Origin: Acidiferrobacter sp.
Lineage (GTDB): Bacteria; Pseudomonadota; Gammaproteobacteria; Acidiferrobacterales; Acidiferrobacteraceae
Direction: 5' to 3'
DNA: 18,502 nt
NCBI GenBank assembly: GCA_027335965.1
Contig: DAHWGZ010000020.1
Span: 1-18,502 of the forward strand
This document shows, in pieces, positions 1 to 6,977 of this stretch. How positions within the stretch are numbered: position 1 is the stretch's first letter; every line of letters begins with the position of its first letter. The notes beneath the pieces were generated by a model. That model saw nothing but the letters and a program-made list of their open reading frames with translations, did not search any database and was not told the origin of the DNA. A program made the translations under genes and the position numbers.

Positions 1-180
1 GCCGGCAAGCCCTACATCATCGGCGCCGACATATTGGGTGTAGGGTTTTTATATCATGCGTTGCGGCTTCTCTATGCGCCGGACCGGCACAACCCGATGC
101 GCATGTTCGGATATTCCATTGCCTACTTGACCATTTTGTTTGCGGCGTTGCTGGCGGATCACTACATGGTTGGACTGTGA
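1..180 (+). CDS. ctaB: Protoheme IX farnesyltransferase (haem O synthase), C-terminal end only
   Basis: Only the last 59 residues and the TGA are inside the window; the gene begins upstream. The enzyme is an integral membrane prenyltransferase that adds a farnesyl group to haem B, making haem O for haem-copper oxidases. The visible part contains a hydrophobic segment followed by FGYSIAYLTILFAALLADHY, which matches the C-terminal signature of the CtaB/CyoE family (final helix ending in a conserved Asp-His). The frame is open from base 1. A small membrane-peptide gene starts 49 bases downstream on the same strand and rusticyanin follows, so this is probably the end of an oxidase or iron-oxidation operon. 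The more distant UbiA prenyltransferases are less likely because of the C-terminal motif. Confidence 0.85.
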   Translation, partial: AGKPYIIGADILGVGFLYHALRLLYAPDRHNPMRMFGYSIAYLTILFAALLADHYMVGL

Positions 181-229
181 GCGCGCGGGCCGACGAAGCG
201 GGAAAGAGCGGCAGGATAAGGAGGAACAC

Positions 230-373
230 ATGAACGAAATCGAGCACGTGAATATGGATGAGATGGCCGACGATGGCCAGTCGCTGAGCGGCAACCTCGT
301 CTTGCTTTTGCTGTTGGCGTGGGCGACAATCGCCCTCGGTGGATATTACATTGCCGTTCGAATGGTAACATAA
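230..373 (+). CDS. 47-residue single-helix membrane peptide, possible small oxidase subunit
   Basis: The start is set by a near-perfect Shine-Dalgarno (AAGGAGG, 218-224) five bases before ATG 230; a longer reading of the same frame has no such site. The product has a charged, acidic N-terminus (MNEIEHVNMDEMADD) and one hydrophobic helix at about residues 22-43, ending a few residues later. I do not recognise a family from sequence. Its place between ctaB and rus, its size and its topology resemble the short subunit IV (CoxD-type) proteins coded in aa3 oxidase operons of iron oxidisers, but this is inference from context. It could equally be an assembly or stability peptide. Confidence 0.65.
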   Translation: MNEIEHVNMDEMADDGQSLSGNLVLLLLLAWATIALGGYYIAVRMVT

Positions 374-408
374 GCGGCGCGGGTGTGGGACGCCCGCGGT
401 GGGCGTGC

Positions 409-418
409 CTAGGCCTAG
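409..418. promoter_or_regulatory. 10-base perfect palindrome upstream of rusticyanin
   Basis: CTAGGCCTAG is a perfect palindrome in the 169-base gap between the small membrane peptide and rus. It directly follows a 6-bp inverted repeat (ACGCCC at 390-395, GGGCGT at 401-406, 5-base loop) that could form an RNA hairpin. There is no T-tract, so it is not an intrinsic terminator. An operator or mRNA-processing role is possible, but no protein can be assigned. Confidence 0.3.
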
Positions 419-532
419 CGTACGCAAAACCTAACGTCGGTCGGGCATGAAGCGAGGCCCGCGCGGCGACGACAGAGTGGCTGGGAATTCGGCGTAAAGC
501 GGGATCGAGTCACGTTCACATGTGGTGTACTT

Positions 533-538
533 AGGAGA
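533..538 (+). promoter_or_regulatory. Shine-Dalgarno for rusticyanin
   Basis: AGGAGA lies four bases before ATG 543 and supports that start. A second in-frame ATG at 564 has only a weak AGGAA upstream. The same frame can also be read from 522, but this start would overlap the Shine-Dalgarno. Confidence 0.6.
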
Positions 539-542
539 ATGT

Positions 543-1115
543 ATGAATAGCAATGCAGGAACGATGGAGAGCATGAAGCGGACGCGCGTCGCCAAGGGCG
601 TGGCCATGGTGGCGGGCGCGGTGTTGAGCGTGGGCGTTGCATGCGCGGCGCTGGTGCCGACGAGCGCGTTCAAGGAAGCGACCCTTCCCCAGGTCAAGGC
701 GATGCTCGGAAAGGATAACGGCAAGGTAAGCGGGACCACCGTGACCTACGGAAAGACCGCGAATGTCGTGGCGGCCGCCGTGCTGCCGGGCTTCCCGTTC
801 CCGAGCTTCGAGATTCATCACGTGAAGAACCCGACGCTGGACTTTCCGGCGGGTGCGACGGTGAAGTTTACGTTCATCAACACCAACAAGGGTTTCGGGC
901 ATAGCTTCGACGTGACGAAGAAGGGCCCGCCGTACGCGGTGATGCCGCAGATCACGCCGATCGTGGTCGGGACGGGCTTCTCGCCGGTGCCGAAGGATGG
1001 CAAGTTTGGCTATGCCACGTTCACCTGGCACCCGACGGCCGGCACGTATTACTACGTCTGCCAGATCCCGGGTCATGCCGCCACTGGCATGTTCGGAAAG
1101 ATCGTCGTCAAGTAA
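543..1115 (+). CDS. rus: Rusticyanin precursor (type 1 blue copper protein)
   Basis: Periplasmic cupredoxin that carries electrons from outer-membrane Fe(II) oxidation to periplasmic cytochromes and the terminal oxidase. The 190-residue precursor has a basic start (KRTRVAKG), a hydrophobic stretch at about 20-36 and a likely signal peptidase site near VACA/A. The mature part is recognisable almost throughout, for example VLPGFPFPSFE, GFGHSFD and a C-terminal loop with Cys-Gln-Ile-Pro-Gly-His. Copper ligands are His120, Cys173, His178 and Met183; the spacings 53, 5 and 5 equal those of His85, Cys138, His143 and Met148 in Acidithiobacillus ferrooxidans rusticyanin. Start chosen from the Shine-Dalgarno at 533. 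A strong terminator follows, so rus may be the last gene of its transcript. Identity is about as certain as reading alone allows. Confidence 0.97.
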   Translation: MNSNAGTMESMKRTRVAKGVAMVAGAVLSVGVACAALVPTSAFKEATLPQVKAMLGKDNGKVSGTTVTYGKTANVVAAAVLPGFPFPSFEIHHVKNPTLDFPAGATVKFTFINTNKGFGHSFDVTKKGPPYAVMPQITPIVVGTGFSPVPKDGKFGYATFTWHPTAGTYYYVCQIPGHAATGMFGKIVVK

Positions 1116-1182
1116 GCGACGGCGTCACGGAAGTGGTTGGGGGCAGAGCGGATGATGCCGAGCCCCTGACGCGCAAGAAAGG

Positions 1183-1214
1183 GCCGGGGCGCCGTCATGG
1201 CCCCCGGCTTTTTT
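1183..1214 (+). terminator. Rho-independent terminator after rus
   Basis: GCCGGGG (1183-1189) pairs with CCCCGGC (1202-1208) and is followed immediately by six T (1209-1214). The 12-base loop can shorten with a bulge. It sits 67 bases after the rus stop codon. Confidence 0.85.
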
Positions 1215-1571
1215 GCGCAACCCGCGCGCGAGGATTTCAGTCCCGGCCGGCGCGCCAAGGCAAGCGTGGACGGTCGATGAACGAGAACCCCTCGATGGGA
1301 TACCGGCCTTAAGGGTATTCCGCCGTGCTCGCGGATGTCGGCAGGCGCCCGGCAGGCTTCACGAGCGTGCTCAGGCATGGGAATTCCTGCTGCGAATCGC
1401 ATGGGAACGGCGGTTGGCGAACGCCGGAACAGTCCTTGATGGGCGGTGTACGATAGAACGCGGGGCTTGGTCGAATTCAAGAAGAGCCCGCGCCGGCTTG
1501 GTGTGAGAACGGCGGGCAGCGGATTTTGGACGTCGGGCCTTGGGCGCGGCGGAAACGGAGGGCGGCGAGAC
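1215..1571. other. Gene-free stretch between rus terminator and CtaG-like gene
   Basis: About 357 GC-rich bases separate the rus terminator from the next start. Open frames here show no family motif and no ribosome binding site. I saw no convincing sigma-70 promoter; the nearest -35/-10 pairings are badly spaced. It presumably contains the promoter of the downstream pair, which I cannot place. Confidence 0.5.
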
Positions 1572-2537
1572 ATGAGCGGGACGGGGACGATGGCGGGCGA
1601 GGGTCGTGGCAGCCTTGCGTGGCGCTGGATGCTTCTCGCGCCTCTGGGCGTTATTTGGGTGGGTGCTTATTACGTGGGTTATGGCGCCGCCGGGGTTGAT
1701 GCCGGGACGTGGCGCTTTTGGGCGGCGGACCTGAATCCATTGCCGTGGCTTGCGGCGCTGGTCGCGCTGCGCGCGTATTTGGCGCGCCATGATCGGTATC
1801 GGGCCGGCGGGGGCGATGCGCGGGCTTGGTCGGCGGGACATGTATGGTCATTCGTGTCGGGGTTGCTGCTCACCTTGGCGCTATGGGAGTCGCCCTTGAA
1901 TGATTTCGTGGGGCGCTCCATGACGCTTTATACGGTGAAGCTCATGGGCGAATTCGAGTTTGCGGCGCCCCTGATCGTGCTCGGGATCCCGTTTTCGCTT
2001 GTGGATTCAGTACGCGTCAAGGGACCATGGTGGTCGATTTTGCGGATATTGCACCGCCCGGCGGTTACGACAGTCGCGCTCGCCATCATTTTGGTGTTGT
2101 GGGACATGACGGATCAAATGGCGCTGGGGCTGCATAACGCGCTGGTATTCGGCGTGCTGCCTGGAGTCTACCTGGCGCTTGGCATGGTCGTGTGGATGCA
2201 GTCCCTGCGGGCGCTACCGGCCTTTCCGAATCTGCAGAATCACTTGCACAAGGGATTGTACGTATGGGCCATGGAGTTTGCGATGATGGCCATGGGCACG
2301 ATGTGGTTTTGGAGCGCCATGAAGGGCATGAACCCGTCGATTGGCACGCCGTTGCTGTGGGGCATGTCGCGCGTAGCGGATATACATATTGCCGGGGCGG
2401 TCATGACAGGTCTGTCTTTGCCGACGATGTGTCTCGTGTCCTGGCATTTTTGGCAATGGGTTTCGGGTGTCGTGGGCGTCTCGGAGAGCGAGGAGTATGG
2501 GGATTATTCGCGACCGGCGGGACGACAGGAGCTTTGA
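1572..2537 (+). CDS. CtaG-like (Caa3_CtaG family) oxidase assembly membrane protein, divergent
   Basis: A 321-residue polytopic membrane protein with about seven hydrophobic segments (roughly 18-36, 54-70, 91-106, 127-144, 167-178, 189-208, 229-248 and 272-300, the last ones long). The order of helices and the motif AAPLIVLGIP after the third helix resemble the Bacillus-type CtaG family (caa3 oxidase assembly, copper-related). The two histidines usual just before that motif (HMxxH) are replaced (aligned residues Tyr and Leu), while His189, His224, His226, His272 and His292 lie in or beside helices. Start ATG 1572 follows GGAGGG at a usable distance; the frame is open further upstream but without coding character. 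A secreted partner begins 49 bases downstream. Family assignment is by pattern and genomic context next to ctaB and rus, so moderately sure. Confidence 0.7.
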   Translation: MSGTGTMAGEGRGSLAWRWMLLAPLGVIWVGAYYVGYGAAGVDAGTWRFWAADLNPLPWLAALVALRAYLARHDRYRAGGGDARAWSAGHVWSFVSGLLLTLALWESPLNDFVGRSMTLYTVKLMGEFEFAAPLIVLGIPFSLVDSVRVKGPWWSILRILHRPAVTTVALAIILVLWDMTDQMALGLHNALVFGVLPGVYLALGMVVWMQSLRALPAFPNLQNHLHKGLYVWAMEFAMMAMGTMWFWSAMKGMNPSIGTPLLWGMSRVADIHIAGAVMTGLSLPTMCLVSWHFWQWVSGVVGVSESEEYGDYSRPAGRQEL

Positions 2538-2586
2538 CGGGCGCAAACGGACGGATGCCGTGGCGAAGCCGCAGAGGAGTGTGAGC

Positions 2587-3408
2587 GTGAGACAGGCGGA
2601 ATGGTGTTGGCGGCAGTTGTCGGTGGCGGTCGTCGTGATGATGTTGGGCGTGGGCGCGGCAAGCGCGCATTCGGTGGCGTTTTTCGGGGTGCCGGTGGTC
2701 GGGGCGACACGCGCAAGCGTGAATGCCGCGCTGTCACGCGCGGGCTTCCAGGGGTCGGCAAAGGAGTCTGAGCAGTGGTTCGACACCTACAGGATCAACG
2801 GCCAACCGGCAAAATTGCAAGGGGCTAGCCGACTTTCGGTCAATTTCACGCGCGGCGGGCGCTTTGCGATCGCGCAGTACACTTTCCCGAGCATTAACAA
2901 CACCCGACAGGTGAAGAACATTATTGGGATGGTGACCTATAAGTACGGGCGACCGACGGCTGTGAGCGGCAACGTGGCCCACGGGCCGGTGGTGGCGCGC
3001 TGGATAGAGCCCGACGGCGCGGAGGTCAAGGTGTGGCGGGGCACCTCGTCGACGACCACATTGCTGGACCTCGAGGACGTGGCGGCCGCAAAGCGCATGC
3101 GCGCGCAATACCCGGCGGCCGCGCGGGCCCTGGGCACCTCCTTGCCAAGCGGGGCTGCGGCAGGGAAGAATCAATGGGAGCCGCCGACCCCGTCCGACGT
3201 GACGACGCCCGACACGAACCGGGCCGTGCCCATGAAGTGGGAGGTGGCGATCGTCGCCCTGTTCCTGATACCCGCCCTCGCAATCGTGTTCTTCGCGCAT
3301 TTCCTGGCGCGGGTCACGCGCGTTCCCCCGTCGGTGAGGGCGGTGTTCCGGGTGAGCGTGGGGCGCATGGCGCAATGGTTTCGGCGGCCGGCCTGGAAGA
3401 GACGCTGA
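2587..3408 (+). CDS. Secreted, C-terminally anchored protein of unknown function with predicted mature N-terminal His
   Basis: I do not recognise this 273-residue protein. Start GTG 2587 is chosen because AGAGGAG (2573-2579) lies seven bases before it; GTG 2581 is too close and ATG 2497 has a poorly spaced site. Residues 1-27 form a signal peptide ending GVGAASA, predicting His28 as first mature residue (HSVAFFGVP). A globular domain of about 150 residues follows (FPS, KYGRP and GPV motifs), then a Pro/Thr-rich linker near 205-215, one membrane helix at about 218-238 (VAIVALFLIPALAIVFF) and a short basic cytoplasmic tail. So most of it faces the periplasm. It follows the CtaG-like gene by 49 bases and probably shares its transcript, suggesting a role in oxidase or copper-centre assembly, but this is inference. 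Confidence 0.75.
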   Translation: MRQAEWCWRQLSVAVVVMMLGVGAASAHSVAFFGVPVVGATRASVNAALSRAGFQGSAKESEQWFDTYRINGQPAKLQGASRLSVNFTRGGRFAIAQYTFPSINNTRQVKNIIGMVTYKYGRPTAVSGNVAHGPVVARWIEPDGAEVKVWRGTSSTTTLLDLEDVAAAKRMRAQYPAAARALGTSLPSGAAAGKNQWEPPTPSDVTTPDTNRAVPMKWEVAIVALFLIPALAIVFFAHFLARVTRVPPSVRAVFRVSVGRMAQWFRRPAWKRR

Positions 3409-3541
3409 CGGGGACCAGGTCATGGCCCGGGGTGCCGTCCTAGGCCGGCTGGCGGGGCGGCGGCCGCGCATACTGCCTAAAAGGGGTGGGGATGGCCAGG
3501 CAGGACCGGCGAACCCCGGCGCCCAAGCCATCAATGCCGAC

Positions 3542-4091
3542 CACGCGAAAGAGTATGTCGTGAGGGCAACTCACGGGCCGTTGCGGGGCAACAGGGTCGG
3601 CACGCGCTGGGGTATCCTTTGGGCGGTGAGCAATACCCGCACGCGCGGCGCCGCAAGTCCCGTCGTATTCATGCACGGACTCGTGATCCCAGTCCGCCAC
3701 ATGCTGCCCGCCGCACAGACTCAGGCTGGCGGTTGATCTTCCAAGGCTACGGCCGTAGCGCGAAGCCCCACCATCTCTTGCCTATGCCCGAGCTTGCCGT
3801 GCGGCGCCCGGAGCGCATCGACCGCGTCGTTCTTCAGGGCCCGACCGCGGATGCCGGCGCTCGGCATACGGCACGCGTGGCGCTGGCCGATCGTGTCGAG
3901 GATAAGCTGCCGGGGATCGCTGCCCCGACGCTCATCGTGCGCGGCGAGGGCGATCCCCTTGGTGCCGATGCGCTGGGCGCGGTACCTCGCGGGCCTTATG
4001 CCTCACGGCGAGTTGCGCGTGATCAAGGGGGCGGGCATGTGGTCCATTACGCCGCGCCCGATGCCTTCGTGGCTGTCTCGACCCTTTCTGC
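3542..4091 (+). pseudogene. Alpha/beta-fold hydrolase pseudogene
   Basis: Recognisable hydrolase pieces occur in order but in changing frames. Frame 2 gives SPVVFMHGLVIP (oxyanion HG motif, about 3656-3691) and ends at a stop at 3734. Frame 1 then gives GYGRSAKP and RRPERIDRVVLQGPTADAG, followed by IAAPTLIVRGEGDPL. Frame 2 returns for MRWARYLAGLMPHGELRVIK and frame 1 again for GGHVVHYAAPDAF with the catalytic His. The segment that should hold the nucleophile elbow (Gly-x-Ser-x-Gly) between GRSAKP and RRPERIDR is missing, and so is most of the lid region after GPTADAG. At least three frame changes and two internal deletions make it non-functional. Boundaries are approximate; no intact start is visible. 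Confidence 0.8.
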
Positions 4092-4259
4092 GGCCGCCGT
4101 CATGAGCGCTTCCCCGTGCTGCCACATCGCCAATTTCGACTCGGCATCAAGCATGCCGCGGGCCACCGCGTAGGCGCTGGCGGGCAGGGATTGCGCGCTC
4201 ATCGCCACCATGCCAAGGCCCCTCAGGGCGATCGTGCGCGGCATGGGCCGCTCGCCCAT
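4047..4259 (-). CDS. Possible small or truncated minus-strand gene, about 70 residues
   Basis: The minus strand is open with good GC-rich codon choice from about 4259 down to TAA at 4047. It reads MGERPMPRTIALRGLGMVAM, then an Ala/Met-rich helical stretch including LPASAYAVARGMLDAE and WQHGEALMTAAAERVE. The composition, helical periodicity and lack of cysteine look like the phasin-type granule proteins, but no diagnostic motif is present. Its 3' end overlaps the dying hydrolase gene in convergent orientation, and its 5' end runs into the next plus-strand pseudogene. It may be the C-terminal remnant of a longer gene. No ribosome binding site is evident. Low confidence. Confidence 0.3.
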   Translation of the reverse strand: MGERPMPRTIALRGLGMVAMSAQSLPASAYAVARGMLDAESKLAMWQHGEALMTAAAERVETATKASGAA

Positions 4260-4295
4260 CGTGTGCCAGAACGCCTGCGCCGGTCCCTGTGCCGG

Positions 4296-4896
4296 ATGAG
4301 CGGGGTGCTCGAGGCGGTATCGCCGGCGGCGGCCCTCGGGGCCCCGTGGCTTCCCCAGACCTTTCTCATGCCGGTGCGGCGGGGCGGCATCTCCCCCGAT
4401 GATCCGGCTGGCGATGCCGCGTGGGCGCCGCCCCTGGCGGAGTGCATCCTGCGGCGTCATCTGGACCTGCAATGGCGGCATATGCATGACGCGAACCAGG
4501 ATCGCCTCATGATCGCGGGCATGAGCTACTTCCGGTTCAAGTGGCGCCGGTTTCCGCACGCCTATGCCTGGTTTCTGACGGAGACGCTTGCGCGCGGCGC
4601 GACCCTGTTGTACATCGTCGATTGCCGCTCACGATGGCCCGTGCATCGCCACGGGCCGCGGCATGTCTTTCCGTTTGGCGGCGCGGGCGGCATGTCTCCC
4701 CAGGAATACCATCAGGGTAGCGAGCGCATTCGGGCCTATCTGGGGCGCGAGGCGGCCGCCGTGCGGGCTTGGCAGCCTCCGTCGCCGAACGACCGGGCGC
4801 CGGAAGCCGAACGGGGTCGAGCCGGCGCTGGTCGATGATCTGAAGCGGCTGGCGCGACGGCAGGGCTGGCGGCTACGCGGGCTCGTCATGGAGCAG
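4296..4896 (+). pseudogene. N-terminal half of a split gene of unknown function
   Basis: Frame 3 runs from about ATG 4296 with clear coding character, including AECILRRHLDLQWRHMHDAN, MIAGMSYFRFKWRRFPHAYA, ATLLYIVDCRSRWPV and GPRHVFPFGGAGGMSPQEY. Near 4806-4816 a one-base change shifts the sense into frame 1, which continues GVEPALVDDLKRLARRQGWR and ends LVMEQ at 4896. After that base the sequence becomes sulfotransferase-like. The continuation is found at 7844 (SEDLSPVVDDLY), so the gene was interrupted. I do not know the family; no catalytic or binding motif is obvious. The start is uncertain because no Shine-Dalgarno is visible. Confidence 0.7.
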
Positions 4897-5542
4897 TGTT
4901 TACGGGCGAGTATTTACGGAATGCCCCTCAGTCTAAAGTTGATGGCAGTGAGCTGATTTTATTGTTGGTATGCCACGTTCTGGGACAAGCTTGACAGAGA
5001 AGATTATTTCGAGCCATCCAATGGCGTATGGCGCGGGAGGGCTTACACTCATAGATAAGATGATTCGCCGCTGGCCGGAAGATAACGAAGAGGTTCCATC
5101 TGGAGCATTTCCTCATTATTTCCGAAGGCAAAGATCGTTCACTGTGTTCGCGACCCAAGAGATACCCTGTTATCTTGTTATTTCAAAGATTTTGTGGAGG
5201 GAAATTCGTTCAGCTATGATCTTGTGGACGCCGGATGGTTTTTCGCGCAATATCACCAGATGATGAAGCACAAGGAAGCATGTGCTCGGAGATAGAATAT
5301 TCGAGGTTCATTACGAAGATATGGTATCCGACACAGAGGAAACAGTGCGCGGACTTTTAGAATTCTGTGGCCTTGTATGGGATCCGGAATGCCTCGAGTT
5401 GCATAAAAATAAGCGGTTTGTTCATACGGCGAACTATCAGCAGGTTAGGGAACCTATTTACACGCGTTCAATAGGTCTGTGGCACAAGTACGCGATGTTT
5501 CTGAATCCAATGATCAAGGAGTTAGGGGGCCTGTGCCAATAG
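4896..5542 (+). pseudogene. Sulfotransferase pseudogene, 5'-truncated and frameshifted
   Basis: Sulfotransferases move sulfate from PAPS to an acceptor. The fragment starts abruptly at the left junction with VFTGEYLRNAPQSKVDGSEL, then after a one-base loss in a T-run continues FIVGMPRSGTSLTEKIISSH, the 5'-phosphosulfate loop (about 4958-5017). A second shift and an apparent deletion lead to FPKAKIVHCVRDPRDTLLSC, the 3'-phosphate binding motif (near 5115-5175). A third shift near 5270-5282 leads to GDRIFEVHYEDMVSDTEETV and a C-terminal part ending LGGLCQ at 5542. At least three frameshifts and loss of the N-terminal region make it dead. The DNA is clearly richer in A and T than the flanking genes, which supports foreign origin. 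Confidence 0.85.
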
Positions 5543-5897
5543 ATGATGGCCAGTCCGAGCAAAAAAGCGCGGCCTCATTTTGGTAGGACATCGTTTTGCA
5601 TTTTGGTGTTGCCGAGTTCGGCGGCATGGGGTATGGCGCAATGTATATGCTAATATGAGAATCGAAATGATCGTTTTGGTAAAATGAACTCCCTAGTTTG
5701 TCCATGGAACTATGCTGTGATGCTACTTCGGGTAGAGTCGCGTCATTGAGTCGAGAATGGACCTCTATGGCGGAGTAGGGGTGCAACAGCAATCAGGGCC
5801 GGCGATTCTGAAAAATAGGAGTTTTGCATGGACGTTGGACCCAAAGTAAGAATGAGTCCGATAATACGTGTTTCTGTGACAGAAATAGGAGGGTTCT
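5543..5897. other. AT-richer gene-free stretch with short repeated motifs
   Basis: No coding gene is supported. The 9-mer ATCGTTTTG occurs at 5590-5598 and 5670-5678, and TTTTGGTA at 5578-5585 and 5674-5681 with a variant TTTTGGTG at 5601-5608. Clustered repeats of this kind occur at insertion-sequence ends, but no transposase remnant is visible. Confidence 0.35.
5835..5865 (+). promoter_or_regulatory. Possible sigma-70-like promoter for the small membrane protein
   Basis: TTGGAC (5835-5840) and GATAAT (5860-5865) are good -35 and -10 matches but are 19 bases apart, longer than ideal. They lie 33 bases before ATG 5898. Confidence 0.3.
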
Positions 5898-6296
5898 ATG
5901 CGTGAATCAGAGAAATCACTTCGAGTATACTTTCTTCTCGTTGGCATCATCTGGCTTGTCGGCGCCCCCGTGGCACTGGCGGTTGCGCTAAAGGCTGGCA
6001 CCGCATCGGCATGGTTTTTGGGCGTGTACAATCTTAGCTTCGCCCTGCTGTACATGTATACGGGTATACGTATAAGGAGCTTGCTTGTTGACAGGCCAGG
6101 GTTTGTCAAGGGACTCATCCTCACGGTGATCATATTCGACGTTTTGAGCCTTTTCGTCCGCATAGAGCCAGGGCCCATGATCCAAACGTGGATTTTTACG
6201 GGGGTCGGTCTTCTTATCAACTGGTACCTTTATACCCAAGTTTCGCGACTGGCAGCCGCGTCTTCGCGACGGTCCAGCGCTTCAACAACGACATAA
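5898..6296 (+). CDS. Small four-helix membrane protein of unknown function
   Basis: The 132-residue product starts at ATG 5898, preceded by a strong Shine-Dalgarno (AGGAGGG, 5887-5893). Four hydrophobic helices are visible at about 10-31, 38-56, 69-86 and 93-113, with a basic loop (RIRSLLVDRPGF) between helices two and three and a Ser/Thr-rich tail. I recognise no family. It is the only gene in the inserted block that looks intact with good translation signals, so it may still be expressed. Its base composition is AT-richer than the flanking chromosome, like the neighbouring sulfotransferase fragment, and suggests arrival by transfer. Confidence 0.7.
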   Translation: MRESEKSLRVYFLLVGIIWLVGAPVALAVALKAGTASAWFLGVYNLSFALLYMYTGIRIRSLLVDRPGFVKGLILTVIIFDVLSLFVRIEPGPMIQTWIFTGVGLLINWYLYTQVSRLAAASSRRSSASTTT

Positions 6297-6314
6297 GTAG
6301 CCCGATGGGTTCTG

Positions 6315-6941
6315 ATGCTACGAGAAGGCTCGTCGTGGGCTATTTGTGAGTACCATTGGGACTTATGGAACGGTGCGTGTCTGTATTTTATGGAATCCCA
6401 GGGTGGCGCACAAATCCGGGCATCAACTCGCGGCCTCTATGTCCAATGTACAGCGTTCGCCGGCAACATCTCCAGGCTAGATTGGCGGCCCCTAGGGGAA
6501 TATAGCGGTCCTACTACTACTCGCGGGTACCATATGATGGGCCGGGATCGTGTAGATGGCTCGGTGGCGGTCTGGGCGTCCATGCGCTCGTTGTGCGCCC
6601 CTGCAGGCGGGGTCGTGGTCCTCGCTATGACGCCCGGGATGTGGACGGCCCTTACTGCCGCTTACGTCGTGGGGGCTTTCTTGCTCGTTATTCAAGGGGT
6701 CGATCTGCATTTCGTGGGAATTGCTGTTGCGGGCCCTATGGTGATTCCGGGCAGCATTCCTGGGTTCCCGACCCCAATCCCGGCCCCAACGGCCGATTAT
6801 CGCCAACGGTTTATGGTGTTTTGGCGGACGACAGCCTTGCCGCTAGCGGCAGTATGCGACCTATTCGACGCCGCTTATGGAGAAATTGGGGGACTTCGTG
6901 TCGAAGGCCGACCGAGTATTGATTCGGACTGCAGCCCATGA
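6315..6941 (+). CDS. Doubtful 208-residue ORF, probably degenerate sequence
   Basis: The frame stays open for 208 codons but has no ribosome binding site, mixed codon choice and no recognisable domain. A hydrophobic stretch near residues 98-140 could be one or two membrane helices. A short alternative ORF at 6877-6996 in another frame (MEKLGDFVSKADRVLIR...) looks slightly more protein-like and runs toward the next gene, which suggests this 680-base interval holds decayed remnants rather than one real gene. Confidence 0.2.
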   Translation: MLREGSSWAICEYHWDLWNGACLYFMESQGGAQIRASTRGLYVQCTAFAGNISRLDWRPLGEYSGPTTTRGYHMMGRDRVDGSVAVWASMRSLCAPAGGVVVLAMTPGMWTALTAAYVVGAFLLVIQGVDLHFVGIAVAGPMVIPGSIPGFPTPIPAPTADYRQRFMVFWRTTALPLAAVCDLFDAAYGEIGGLRVEGRPSIDSDCSP

Positions 6942-6977
6942 GGCGGATGATGGTGTGTACCAGGCGGTGGATGGGTC

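Noticed and set aside
1414..1454. Promoter TTGGCG ... TACGAT before the CtaG-like gene
   Set aside because: The two hexamers are about 29 bases apart, far from the 16-18 required.
1371..1841. Minus-strand ORFs across the CtaG-like start region
   Set aside because: Basic, proline-rich composition typical of GC-rich antisense frames, with no motif.
2734..3534. 266-residue minus-strand ORF opposite the secreted protein
   Set aside because: Shadow frame rich in Arg/Pro/Gly; the plus frame has a signal peptide, domain and anchor helix.
5543..5897. CRISPR array or intact insertion sequence
   Set aside because: The repeats are only 8-9 bases, irregularly spaced, with no cas or transposase reading frame.
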